The notes below the pieces were generated by a model, which ran no database searches, was not told the origin of the DNA, and saw only the letters and a program-made list of their open reading frames with translations. DNA of 64,000 bases, taken from Flavobacterium geliluteum. Its GTDB lineage: Bacteria; Bacteroidota; Bacteroidia; Flavobacteriales; Flavobacteriaceae. The first letter of the stretch is position 1; each line of letters begins with the position of its first letter. The stretch spans positions 1 through 64,000 of the forward strand of contig NZ_JAGFBV010000022.1 of NCBI RefSeq assembly GCF_017948595.1. Reading direction: 5' to 3'. The position numbers and the translations under genes are program-made. Below are positions 1-7,853 of the stretch, piece by piece.

Positions 1-126
1 GAATAAACTGAAATGTTGTTTTTTAAAACTTTATTTATACAGCCAAGCTTAAACTCATAATCATATTTTCCTCTTTTTTCCATAAAAATGCCCCCAAATA
101 GTGTCTAACTTTTTGGGGGCAGTTCA
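1..126. mobile_element. Possible right end of an IS3/IS150-type insertion sequence
   Basis: Read on the minus strand from 126 to 101 the sequence begins TGAACTGCCCCCAAAAAGTT and continues AGACAC. This resembles the terminal inverted repeats of the IS150 group of IS3 elements (TGTACTGCACCCA...TTGGAC in IS150). The element would lie to the left, running off the window. No transposase ORF is visible in bases 1-100, so this could be an IS end, a solo remnant or a chance terminator sequence. The same bases form the hairpin listed separately. Confidence 0.3.
90..120 (-). terminator. Hairpin terminator downstream of the thioredoxin-like gene
   Basis: GCCCCCAAA (90-98) pairs with TTTGGGGGC (112-120), a perfect 9-bp stem with a 13-nt loop. 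On the minus strand it is followed by ATTTTTATG. It lies about 40 nt past the stop codon of the minus-strand gene ending at 162, so it probably ends that transcript, although it may derive from an IS end. Confidence 0.6.
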
Positions 127-161
127 ACTTATCGGGTTTTATATTTACTTTCTCAGGTCTC

Positions 162-2417
162 TTAGTACGTTCCGTTTTGCATTTTACTTAAAACTTCTTT
201 TAATTCTACTGCTGTTTCTTCTTCGATTTTTGTCGAATATTTTACTGCTTGTTTTTGAGTTGCAATGGCTTTTTCTTTTTGACCCTCTTTGTAATACAAC
301 TGTGCCAGAGTGTCTAAATAGTACGCATTATTTTTACTGATAATCAAACTATATTCTGACCATGTAATCGCATTTTTAAGAAAGTCTACGTTTTCAGAAT
401 TTTTTACTACAGACCATGCAGCATCGTTACAGGCATTAGAACAATACTCTTTAAAAGCCTTCCAGCCACCATAATATCCTTCAGAACTTTCTTCTACACT
501 ATCGTACATTTTATCTAGTTGTTCTAATGCATTTGATTTCTCAGGCGACAAATAAGTATTAAAAAAAGAATCAAACTCTTTTAAATAACGAGCATCAATA
601 TCACCCGATGGAGATGTCGACTTTAAATAATCAAAATAATATTTATACGAATCGTAGTTTCCTTTACCGCTGGAAATCAGTTTTTTGTAAACTGAAATTA
701 CTTTTTCTTCACTGAAATTTCCTTTTGCGGCTCCGCCATCAATACTCAAATAATTACTCTGAGACAATGCATTAGGAATCTCAGAACTTATATTCCCGAT
801 TAAATGCACTTCATTTTCTGTAGCATTAAATGTTGCTCTTTCTCTCTCAATTGCGTCTGCATGTTTTATGAGATAATCAATTGCAAGAAAATCTGTGTCA
901 TTTAGTATTTTTTCTTCATTAAAAAACTGCTTTGTAAAACCTACGTTTTTAATTTCTCTTAAGATCGTTTCGACAAGATACATATTTGGTTTTGTATCTT
1001 TTTGATGGGCGACAATCAAACTATTCCATGTTTGATCAATTTGTTTTTTATCAAATTTTGGATAATCAATTTTAAATTCTCCGGAATTTTGATCTGTATA
1101 AGAAGGATCGTAATCGTAAGGCACGTCAAGTCCAGCTATTTTATTGAATGCCAAAATTAAATTATCATCATTCGGTTTTTTACTCGAACTAAGCTTTTTA
1201 AAAGTATAAAAAGCTTGGGCTTTTTCCAGATTTTTACACAAAGGATCATAATAATTCAGCTGATAACTTTTGTCTCTAAGTCTAGATTGGGCAGTTGCCA
1301 GCACAGTACCATCATTGTCTAGAACAACAATAGCAGGATCACCTTCTATTTTATTGTTTTTTAACCACTTATCATCACTTTTAGAAGTCAGATAAAAATT
1401 AAAACGATCAAATTCAGGTTTATAAGCATCATAAAAATAATAGCCCACTGTAATTTGCTGGTCTTTTATAAAAGCATCAAAATCTGCTTTTGCCGAAGGA
1501 TTTTTACTATCCTTATAAACTATCAAAAATTTATTAGGTGCCTTTTGAGTCGTTGCAATTGCATCTTTTAAGTTATTTTCTATTTTAAATTTAAAGTCAA
1601 CTTTTGGCAATTCAGAATCAGCCATTGGCGGATCTACCTTCCAATCTCCATCTGCTGCTGTAGTATCTACGGGTTCTCCTATGACAATATCCTCGGTCAA
1701 TAAAGGCTCTTTGCCCGGATATGTAAAATATGGAATAACCAAAGATTCTACTGGTGTAATTTTCGAATTAGAACCAGCAACAATGGCATTTTTTTCAGAT
1801 TGAAAAACTAGAGGATTCTTGCCTAATTTATCTCCAAGTATTAATTCATTTGTTTTTGCATCAAAATAACCGCTAATATTTAGATCGCCCATAACATCTG
1901 GCGAATATTTTACCACAACCTGATTGATCTCTTTTGGCAATGCATATTTACAAACGCTACTTTTGCCATCATAACCCTCGTAAACTAAATACATAAAATC
2001 GGGTTGATCGATTTCAACCTCAACATCTGTTTGGCTTGGATTAGCATCATAATCAATTTTGATCTTTTGATACACTACATCCTGAGCGCCACTTTGGGTT
2101 CCTAAATAAAAAGAATTATAAGCATCTAAAAACTTAACTTTTACCTTTTTTGATTTTATGTTTTTATCTTTTGAATATTCCAAATCAAAAACATCTGCCA
2201 GTTTATCTGGTTTTTTAAACAATAATGAATCACCCTTTACTTCATAGTCTCCTGAATAAAACACCAACTCGTACTTGTCATTATCAAGCAAATTCAGTTT
2301 AATTTTTTGTCCTTTATTCGTAGAAAGGTAGGTTCCTTTCTCTATAGATTTTGTTTGGGAATAAGAAGTAAAAGCGACACATACAAAGGCACAGAAACTC
2401 CACAGTACATTTTTCAT
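162..2417 (-). CDS. Large secreted thioredoxin-like / helical-repeat protein
   Basis: A 751-residue exported protein. Residues 1-20 form a signal peptide ending near SYSQ. The N-terminal third is beta-rich. The middle (about 300-400) has a thioredoxin-fold feel (FLIVYKDSKNPSAKADF..., then DPAIVVLDNDGTVL), but I see no CxxC there, so a redox role is doubtful. The C-terminal part (about 560-745) is helical and TPR-like, ending with a repeat-like segment around NNAYYLDTLAQLYYKEGQKE. ATG start at 2417, with a full-looking promoter just upstream (2447-2476) and a terminator at 90-120, so it is probably transcribed alone. Function unknown. It is likely periplasmic or surface-associated. Confidence 0.7.
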   Translation of the reverse strand: MKNVLWSFCAFVCVAFTSYSQTKSIEKGTYLSTNKGQKIKLNLLDNDKYELVFYSGDYEVKGDSLLFKKPDKLADVFDLEYSKDKNIKSKKVKVKFLDAYNSFYLGTQSGAQDVVYQKIKIDYDANPSQTDVEVEIDQPDFMYLVYEGYDGKSSVCKYALPKEINQVVVKYSPDVMGDLNISGYFDAKTNELILGDKLGKNPLVFQSEKNAIVAGSNSKITPVESLVIPYFTYPGKEPLLTEDIVIGEPVDTTAADGDWKVDPPMADSELPKVDFKFKIENNLKDAIATTQKAPNKFLIVYKDSKNPSAKADFDAFIKDQQITVGYYFYDAYKPEFDRFNFYLTSKSDDKWLKNNKIEGDPAIVVLDNDGTVLATAQSRLRDKSYQLNYYDPLCKNLEKAQAFYTFKKLSSSKKPNDDNLILAFNKIAGLDVPYDYDPSYTDQNSGEFKIDYPKFDKKQIDQTWNSLIVAHQKDTKPNMYLVETILREIKNVGFTKQFFNEEKILNDTDFLAIDYLIKHADAIERERATFNATENEVHLIGNISSEIPNALSQSNYLSIDGGAAKGNFSEEKVISVYKKLISSGKGNYDSYKYYFDYLKSTSPSGDIDARYLKEFDSFFNTYLSPEKSNALEQLDKMYDSVEESSEGYYGGWKAFKEYCSNACNDAAWSVVKNSENVDFLKNAITWSEYSLIISKNNAYYLDTLAQLYYKEGQKEKAIATQKQAVKYSTKIEEETAVELKEVLSKMQNGTY

Positions 2418-2446
2418 GGTGATAGGATTGGCGGTTAATTATGAAA

Positions 2447-2476
2447 CAAAGATATTTTATTCTTGCTAAAAACCAA
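2447..2476 (-). promoter_or_regulatory. Bacteroidetes-type promoter of the 162-2417 gene
   Basis: On the minus strand TTG (2476-2474) is followed after 19 bp by TATCTTTG (2454-2447). This matches the TTTG / TAnnTTTG layout used by the Bacteroidetes primary sigma factor. The predicted transcript start is roughly 25 nt before the ATG at 2417. Confidence 0.6.
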
Positions 2477-2507
2477 CACAAAAAGTAATGCTTTCACACA
2501 TAAAATC

Positions 2508-5195
2508 TTATAAATTATATTTCATAGAAAAGATAATATAACGAGGCTGAACCGTGTATTGCGAAACTCTTGTAGAAAACTGCGAGAAGCTGTCATCGTT
2601 AAGATACGTCGTGTTTAATAAATTGGTAGCAGACACTTTGTACTCCCATTTACTGTCTTTCTTTTGATATATCAAGCTAGCACTCAAAAAATCGTACTCA
2701 TTATCAACTGACTTGTCAGTCCTGTAATAATGATAAAATTCGTATTCAGAAACAAAAGAAAAACTATCCAAAAAATAATAATCCAAACGCGCAAAGGGTT
2801 TGTCTGTATAATAAGTTGAACCGCTATATTTATTAATTAAAGCGTTATATCCCAACTCAATATTAGGCATGTTTTTAAAATTTGTTGACGCTTTTAATGT
2901 ATAATTCTGGCTAAAACTTTCGGTCGTAGCGAGCTCGTCATTCTGAATATTATTAAATTTAGACCAATTGAAATTAGCGCTAAAAGAAGCTTTATAATTT
3001 TTTAAAAAAGAGCGCCCATAACTTCCCACCCCTGTGAAAGTTTCATCTGCCAAATTTGAATTATAGGGTTCTGAGGACTGATTAATACCATTAAATTTAG
3101 CTATTGTTTTGATGGCATCTACTTTTTTTGTGTAAGTAGCAAAAGCAAAAATATTCTCAAAATTAAACATATTGTACTTAAAATAACGCAACGAATGTAC
3201 TTGCGAAGTCGCATTTTCTAAGAAACGGTTTCCTCTGAATAAGCTACTGTAATCAGACAACACATATCCCCCAGCCAACTGATTAACATCTGTAAAATCG
3301 TTGGATAGCGAGAAATTATACGTCAAAGTTTCGGCTTTTTTTATTTGATATAACGCAAAAAAGTCCGGTAAAATCTTTGTGAAATTTTGCGAATAATCTG
3401 TACCCAACTGCGTGTTGGTCATGGCATAAGAATGCACACTAAAACCGGGTGTCAAAGTAAATTTTCCGGAAAGTATTTTATAATGAAAACCTAAAAAAGC
3501 ATCATCAAACTGATAGTTTACCTGATTATTATTATCCGCATCATTTAAATCGTTTTTTGATCCATCATCCAAAATCTGAAAAATATGCGAATTAAAATTT
3601 TGATACGAATACGTATTTCCTACCGTAATATTGATATTGCTTTTTGGCGTAACCATGTAGTAATAATCTAATTTTGCATCGAGTTTATTCGTCTTTACGA
3701 AGCGATCCTGATTCAAATCATTTCGGTTTTGTCCCGATGTATAGCCTGATAGAAAAAAAGGTTGCGACTGCAAATTGGCATTGTAAAAAGGATTCTCGTC
3801 CTGGTACAGATGTTGCATTTCAAAAGCAAAAATATTTTTATCACTTTGTGTATAATACAAACTCAAATTCTGATTTATCGAGGTCGGATCTTGCTTCTTT
3901 TTGGTAAAAATATTCTCTGAAGAAGTCAGGTTTCCCACTACCGATTCTCGCAATAAACTTGTCTCTTCATCCTGCTTGGTCAGCTTAGTCAAAACATCAT
4001 AATCAAACTGAAGTTTGGTATTAGGCTTGTAACTTGAACTTAATTTAAAAAGTCCCAAGTTGTTTTTTTGATGTGCTAATTCGTCTCTTTTTTGCTGATT
4101 TCCAGAATCTAAAATCGTAGTTTGAGATTTGGTTTCCAGATCTGTTTTTGAGTATGAAAGAATTCCAAAACCACTAAGATTCCAGTTTTTTGTTACCGAA
4201 TAAGCAAAATTTGTAGCGCCAAATTTGGTTTCAATTTCCTTGGCGCGATTGTTTCTTAAAAGTGAAATACCAATATCATTAGACGAAATATTAAAGTTAC
4301 TTCCGCCTTTTTTCATCAAATTTTTAAAACCACCCGTAAACTTAAAATAGTCCTGAGCCGTAAGTGGCAATTCTCCAATATTATTAAAATTAGTAATCAG
4401 GTTAATACTGTATTTTGGGCTGTAATAAAACAATTTTGGATTGATAATATAGCGGCTATCAAGTTCTCCAACACCTGTTCCTGCGGTCATATCTCCAAAC
4501 CAAAAATTCTTTTTCCCCTCTTTTAGTTTGATATTCATCGCCACATTCTCTTGGTCATTTTCCAAACCTTTCAATGCTCCTACTTCATTATAATTTCTTA
4601 AAACTTGTATTTTATCAATTGCATCGGCAGGAATATTTTTGACTCCTAGTTTGGTATCACCATCAAAAAAGTCTTTCCCTTCTACCATCAATTTGCTTAC
4701 TTTTTTACCCTCAACTTCTATTTCTCCATCCGCATTTACCTCAACTCCTGGTAATTTTTTCAGAACATCTTCCAACTTCCTTTCGGTTCCAGATTTAAAA
4801 GAATCTGCATTGTACACAATCGTATCTCCTTTGATGGAAACTGGCATTTCGCGCACAATTTCTACACCTTCGAGCTCGATTCCGGCATCATCCATTACGA
4901 TTGTTTGCGACAGATTTACCGCCTGAGTGGTAATGGCAATCTCTTTCGACTTCATTCCGAGATAGCTAATTTTGATAGAATAGGCTGTATTTGGCTTTAA
5001 CAGTAACTGAAATTTCCCTTTATCATTGGTGATTCCGTACGAATCCATTGCTTTTGTCGCATTGTTTACGGCCATAATATTGGCCATTTCTAAGGGATTT
5101 TTTTGCTCGTCCTGAATAAATCCATCAAAACGAATACTTTGAGAAAACGAAAAAGAGTTAATTAAAAAAACTAGGAATAAGAATGTATTTTTCAT
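2508..5195 (-). CDS. TonB-receptor-like outer-membrane beta-barrel protein with carboxypeptidase-regulatory domain
   Basis: 895 residues. After a signal peptide (1-18) comes a carboxypeptidase-regulatory-like beta-sandwich (about 20-110). Next is a plug-like region (about 110-225) with PVSIKGDTIVYNADSF, RKLEDVLKKLPGVEV and GKKVSKLMVEGKDFFDGD. The remainder is a long barrel rich in aromatic and Asn/Ser residues that ends in the strand PRYIIFSMKYNL. This architecture is the usual partner of GLPGLI proteins. The GLPGLI gene lies 31 nt upstream on the same strand, so they probably form an operon. The ligand is unknown. It may be a transporter or a maturation/assembly barrel. Confidence 0.8.
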   Translation of the reverse strand: MKNTFLFLVFLINSFSFSQSIRFDGFIQDEQKNPLEMANIMAVNNATKAMDSYGITNDKGKFQLLLKPNTAYSIKISYLGMKSKEIAITTQAVNLSQTIVMDDAGIELEGVEIVREMPVSIKGDTIVYNADSFKSGTERKLEDVLKKLPGVEVNADGEIEVEGKKVSKLMVEGKDFFDGDTKLGVKNIPADAIDKIQVLRNYNEVGALKGLENDQENVAMNIKLKEGKKNFWFGDMTAGTGVGELDSRYIINPKLFYYSPKYSINLITNFNNIGELPLTAQDYFKFTGGFKNLMKKGGSNFNISSNDIGISLLRNNRAKEIETKFGATNFAYSVTKNWNLSGFGILSYSKTDLETKSQTTILDSGNQQKRDELAHQKNNLGLFKLSSSYKPNTKLQFDYDVLTKLTKQDEETSLLRESVVGNLTSSENIFTKKKQDPTSINQNLSLYYTQSDKNIFAFEMQHLYQDENPFYNANLQSQPFFLSGYTSGQNRNDLNQDRFVKTNKLDAKLDYYYMVTPKSNINITVGNTYSYQNFNSHIFQILDDGSKNDLNDADNNNQVNYQFDDAFLGFHYKILSGKFTLTPGFSVHSYAMTNTQLGTDYSQNFTKILPDFFALYQIKKAETLTYNFSLSNDFTDVNQLAGGYVLSDYSSLFRGNRFLENATSQVHSLRYFKYNMFNFENIFAFATYTKKVDAIKTIAKFNGINQSSEPYNSNLADETFTGVGSYGRSFLKNYKASFSANFNWSKFNNIQNDELATTESFSQNYTLKASTNFKNMPNIELGYNALINKYSGSTYYTDKPFARLDYYFLDSFSFVSEYEFYHYYRTDKSVDNEYDFLSASLIYQKKDSKWEYKVSATNLLNTTYLNDDSFSQFSTRVSQYTVQPRYIIFSMKYNL

Positions 5196-5226
5196 TAAAA
5201 AAATCTAAAATTGAAGTGCTAAAAAG

Positions 5227-6123
5227 TTATTGTCTAATCATTGGTGGCCCACCATTTGCACCACGTCCGCGATTCATTTCTCTAAACTCTTCCATTTTTT
5301 TAATAACGGTTTCGTCATATTCTTTCTGTGTCACTTCTTTTCCTTTTGCAGGTGCTTTTATCACGACTTTATCTTTGGCATTCAAGACAATTTTAGAACA
5401 TAAAATAACGGTTTTTCCGTCGTTTATTTCCAAAATCAAACCTGGCAATCCCCAATAGTTTTCTGGCCCTTGATTAATTGGAATTTCAGGCGAGTACCAA
5501 GCCGTGATTACAATTTCTTTTGGAATCTCAAAACTATCTTCAAAATTGGTTGTCTTTTCAGTAGTTGTTTTTTTGACATCGTCCTTTTTATTGTCCTGAT
5601 TTTTTGGCCTGAAATTTCTAAAATCAGTTTTACTTGCTTCTCGAACTGCCGTAGCCTTGTAGCAATTATAACCACCAATTTGCTTGGTTTCTGACTCTAA
5701 TTTCCAGTTGAACTTCGGTAACGAATCAATAACCAAAAACTCTTTGCCCATAAATTCCTTATCGACTGTATATTTTTTGGTTTTTACATCTTTATAAAAA
5801 GTGCCTCCACCGCCCATAAATGAGTTCATCATAATGCGCATTCCTCCGTTTTGCTGTCCTGGAGCATCTAATTTTTCCTCTTCTTTGTATGTAGAAGTAG
5901 ATTTATCAAAATTTAAAACAAATGTTTTTTCCAACATTGTCTTCATTCGCTCTTCCATGGTTTTTTGCATTTCTGGCGTAATATCACGATTGCCCGCTCG
6001 CAAACCGTCCATTTTTGGAGCCTGAGTTTTTGACTCGTAAACGGCCATTCCCTGAAAGTCTTTTTGAGCTTGTACTTTTACAAAAACCAGCATCAAAAGC
6101 ATATAAAATAGTGTCTTTTTCAT
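5227..6123 (-). CDS. GLPGLI family protein
   Basis: 298 residues with a signal peptide (1-19, ending VQAQ). The family hallmark GLPGLI is exact at residues 225-230 (YWGLPGLILEI), preceded by ITAWYSPEIPINQGPENY. Residues 88-108 are Gly/Met-rich and 172-195 are Lys/Asp-rich and charged. GLPGLI proteins are periplasmic or surface proteins of Bacteroidetes with no established function, typically encoded next to a TonB-receptor-like barrel, as here. A -7 box (TACATTTG) lies 44 nt upstream, suggesting this is the first gene of a two-gene operon. Confidence 0.9.
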   Translation of the reverse strand: MKKTLFYMLLMLVFVKVQAQKDFQGMAVYESKTQAPKMDGLRAGNRDITPEMQKTMEERMKTMLEKTFVLNFDKSTSTYKEEEKLDAPGQQNGGMRIMMNSFMGGGGTFYKDVKTKKYTVDKEFMGKEFLVIDSLPKFNWKLESETKQIGGYNCYKATAVREASKTDFRNFRPKNQDNKKDDVKKTTTEKTTNFEDSFEIPKEIVITAWYSPEIPINQGPENYWGLPGLILEINDGKTVILCSKIVLNAKDKVVIKAPAKGKEVTQKEYDETVIKKMEEFREMNRGRGANGGPPMIRQ

Positions 6124-6166
6124 TTTTATAATTTTGTTTTTTTTGAAATCGGATAAAACCTACACT

Positions 6167-6174
6167 CAAATGTA
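6167..6174 (-). promoter_or_regulatory. -7 promoter box for the GLPGLI operon
   Basis: TACATTTG on the minus strand matches TAnnTTTG. No clear -33 TTTG lies at the right distance. The ATG is at 6123. Confidence 0.4.
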
Positions 6175-6355
6175 TTATTAATTTCACAACATTAAAAATT
6201 AAATAGATGAATCTGGTCAAACTATAGACCAAAACAAGTCTTTTGCAACTATTTATCAATAAAATGAATTTTGTCAACTAAAAAATAATTTAAGCCATTA
6301 CTAATCCTGTTTTTTGTAATTTGGCTCTTTATCAATCTCAAATTTCATAAATCGG

Positions 6356-7159
6356 ATGCTATCTAAAACCTTAATTTTCCTTTTTTTTAGTAGTTTTTCA
6401 TTTTCAATAGTTGCTGCTCAAAACCTAACTCCTACTTCTTTTTCGCAACTCGTATTTAATGGCGAAGAATTTCTTGGTTATGATTCTTTTGGCTATTATT
6501 ATCAGATAAAAAATAATGTTTTTAGTAAAATAAAAGAAACCGAAATTTTTGAATACAAAAATGTTTCTTTGGGAAAAATAACAAAAGTCGATTTGCAAAA
6601 TCCCTTAAAAATAGTTTTGTTTTATGAAGATTTTAATACCGTTATTTTACTTGATAATCAACTTAATGAGACTTCTCGAATTAATTTTTCTCAAAATGCA
6701 GAACCCATTGTCGCAACAGCGGTTGGGATGTCCTCACAAAATCAACTGTGGGTTTATAATTCTCTAAACCAGCAAATTGGTCTGTTTGATTATTTGAAAA
6801 ATGAATACAAAACGGTTTCTACACCATTTGCCGAAAACATTAAATATTATCAGACCGATTTTAATACTTTTTACTGGATTGATGAAAAAAATAATTGGTT
6901 CTCCTGTACTATTTTCGGAAAAACCACAACATTAGGAAAGATTCCCCGTTTTGATGAAGTTGCTCTTTTAAACTCAAATCAATTTCTGTTTAGCAAGGCT
7001 AATTTATTGTATTTGAAAGATAATAGAGACGTAAATTCGGAAGCGGTTTCAGAAATTAAAATTTCAGAAAAAACGTTTACAAAATTCCGTTACAAAGACC
7101 AAATTTTATCTATTTTTACACCCAAAGAAATTACAAATTATAAAATCGTAATACCGTAA
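6356..7159 (+). CDS. Conserved secreted protein, beta-propeller-like
   Basis: 267 residues with a clear signal peptide (1-21, ending VAAQ). The body is made of short repeated beta-strand segments such as KIVLFYEDFNTVILLDNQLN, QLWVYNSLNQQIGLFDY and TFYWIDEKNNWFSCTIFG, spaced like propeller blades. No catalytic motif was recognised. The stop codon overlaps the start of the kinase gene by one base (TAATG), so the two are translationally coupled. I know of no assigned function. Coupling to a nucleoside kinase probably reflects operon convenience more than shared biochemistry. Confidence 0.75.
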   Translation: MLSKTLIFLFFSSFSFSIVAAQNLTPTSFSQLVFNGEEFLGYDSFGYYYQIKNNVFSKIKETEIFEYKNVSLGKITKVDLQNPLKIVLFYEDFNTVILLDNQLNETSRINFSQNAEPIVATAVGMSSQNQLWVYNSLNQQIGLFDYLKNEYKTVSTPFAENIKYYQTDFNTFYWIDEKNNWFSCTIFGKTTTLGKIPRFDEVALLNSNQFLFSKANLLYLKDNRDVNSEAVSEIKISEKTFTKFRYKDQILSIFTPKEITNYKIVIP

Positions 7160-7773
7160 TGCACATAGCAATAGCAGGAAATATAGGCGCAGGAAAGACC
7201 ACTTTGACCAAATTATTAGCTAAACATTTTAAATGGGAACCCCATTATGAAGATGTGGTGGATAATCCGTATTTAGATGATTTTTACCACCAAATGGAAC
7301 GTTGGTCGTTTAATTTACAAATTTATTTCCTTAATAGTCGTTTCCGTCAGGTGTTACAAATTCGCGAAAGCGGAAAAAAAATTGTTCAAGACAGAACGAT
7401 CTACGAAGATGCGCATATTTTTGCTCCCAACTTATACTCAATGGGATTGATGACGAGCCGTGATTTTGAGAACTACACTTCGCTTTTTGAATTGATGGAA
7501 TCGCTAGTAAAAGCTCCCGATTTATTGATTTATTTGAGGAGTTCTATCCCTAATCTCGTGGGACAAATTCACAAACGCGGACGCGAATATGAGAACTCTA
7601 TTTCTATAGAATATTTGAGTCGCCTGAATGAGCGATACGAAGCTTGGGTGCAGACTTACACTAAAGGAAAATTACTAATAATTGATGTAGACAATATTAA
7701 TTTTGTTGATAATCCTGAAGATTTAGGAAATATCATTAATAGAATTGATGCCGAACTAAACGGATTGTTTTAA
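7159..7773 (+). CDS. Deoxynucleoside kinase
   Basis: 204 residues, the normal size for the dCK/dGK-type family that phosphorylates deoxynucleosides for salvage. The P-loop GNIGAGKT is at residues 7-14. The substrate-binding region has DRTIYEDAHIFA (about 76-87), and the Arg-rich LID element is HKRGREYE. Start ATG overlaps the previous stop by one base. A bidirectional terminator follows at 7793. Specificity for dA, dG or dC cannot be told from the sequence. Confidence 0.9.
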   Translation: MHIAIAGNIGAGKTTLTKLLAKHFKWEPHYEDVVDNPYLDDFYHQMERWSFNLQIYFLNSRFRQVLQIRESGKKIVQDRTIYEDAHIFAPNLYSMGLMTSRDFENYTSLFELMESLVKAPDLLIYLRSSIPNLVGQIHKRGREYENSISIEYLSRLNERYEAWVQTYTKGKLLIIDVDNINFVDNPEDLGNIINRIDAELNGLF

Positions 7774-7792
7774 ACATTAACGGATAAAAAAT

Positions 7793-7826
7793 AAAAATGT
7801 CTCTAACATACGCTAGAGACATTTTT
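7793..7826. terminator. Bidirectional terminator between the kinase and hppA
   Basis: AAAAATGTCTCTA (7793-7805) pairs perfectly with TAGAGACATTTTT (7814-7826), with an 8-nt loop. A and T runs on both flanks allow it to serve both convergent genes. Confidence 0.85.
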
Positions 7827-7853
7827 TATTTATCTAAATTATAGATCACTGCA

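Noticed and set aside
101..340. 79-codon plus-strand ORF near the left edge
   Set aside because: It lies antisense to the end of the thioredoxin-like gene, begins inside its terminator, and encodes a low-complexity Leu/Phe-rich peptide typical of antisense A+T-rich DNA.
4639..4926. 95-codon plus-strand ORF
   Set aside because: It is antisense to the plug region of the TonB-like gene, Ser/Thr/Pro-rich, with no promoter or recognisable motif.
5984..6277. 97-codon minus-strand ORF overlapping the GLPGLI start
   Set aside because: It is in another frame over the signal-peptide region of a well-supported gene and spans its promoter box.
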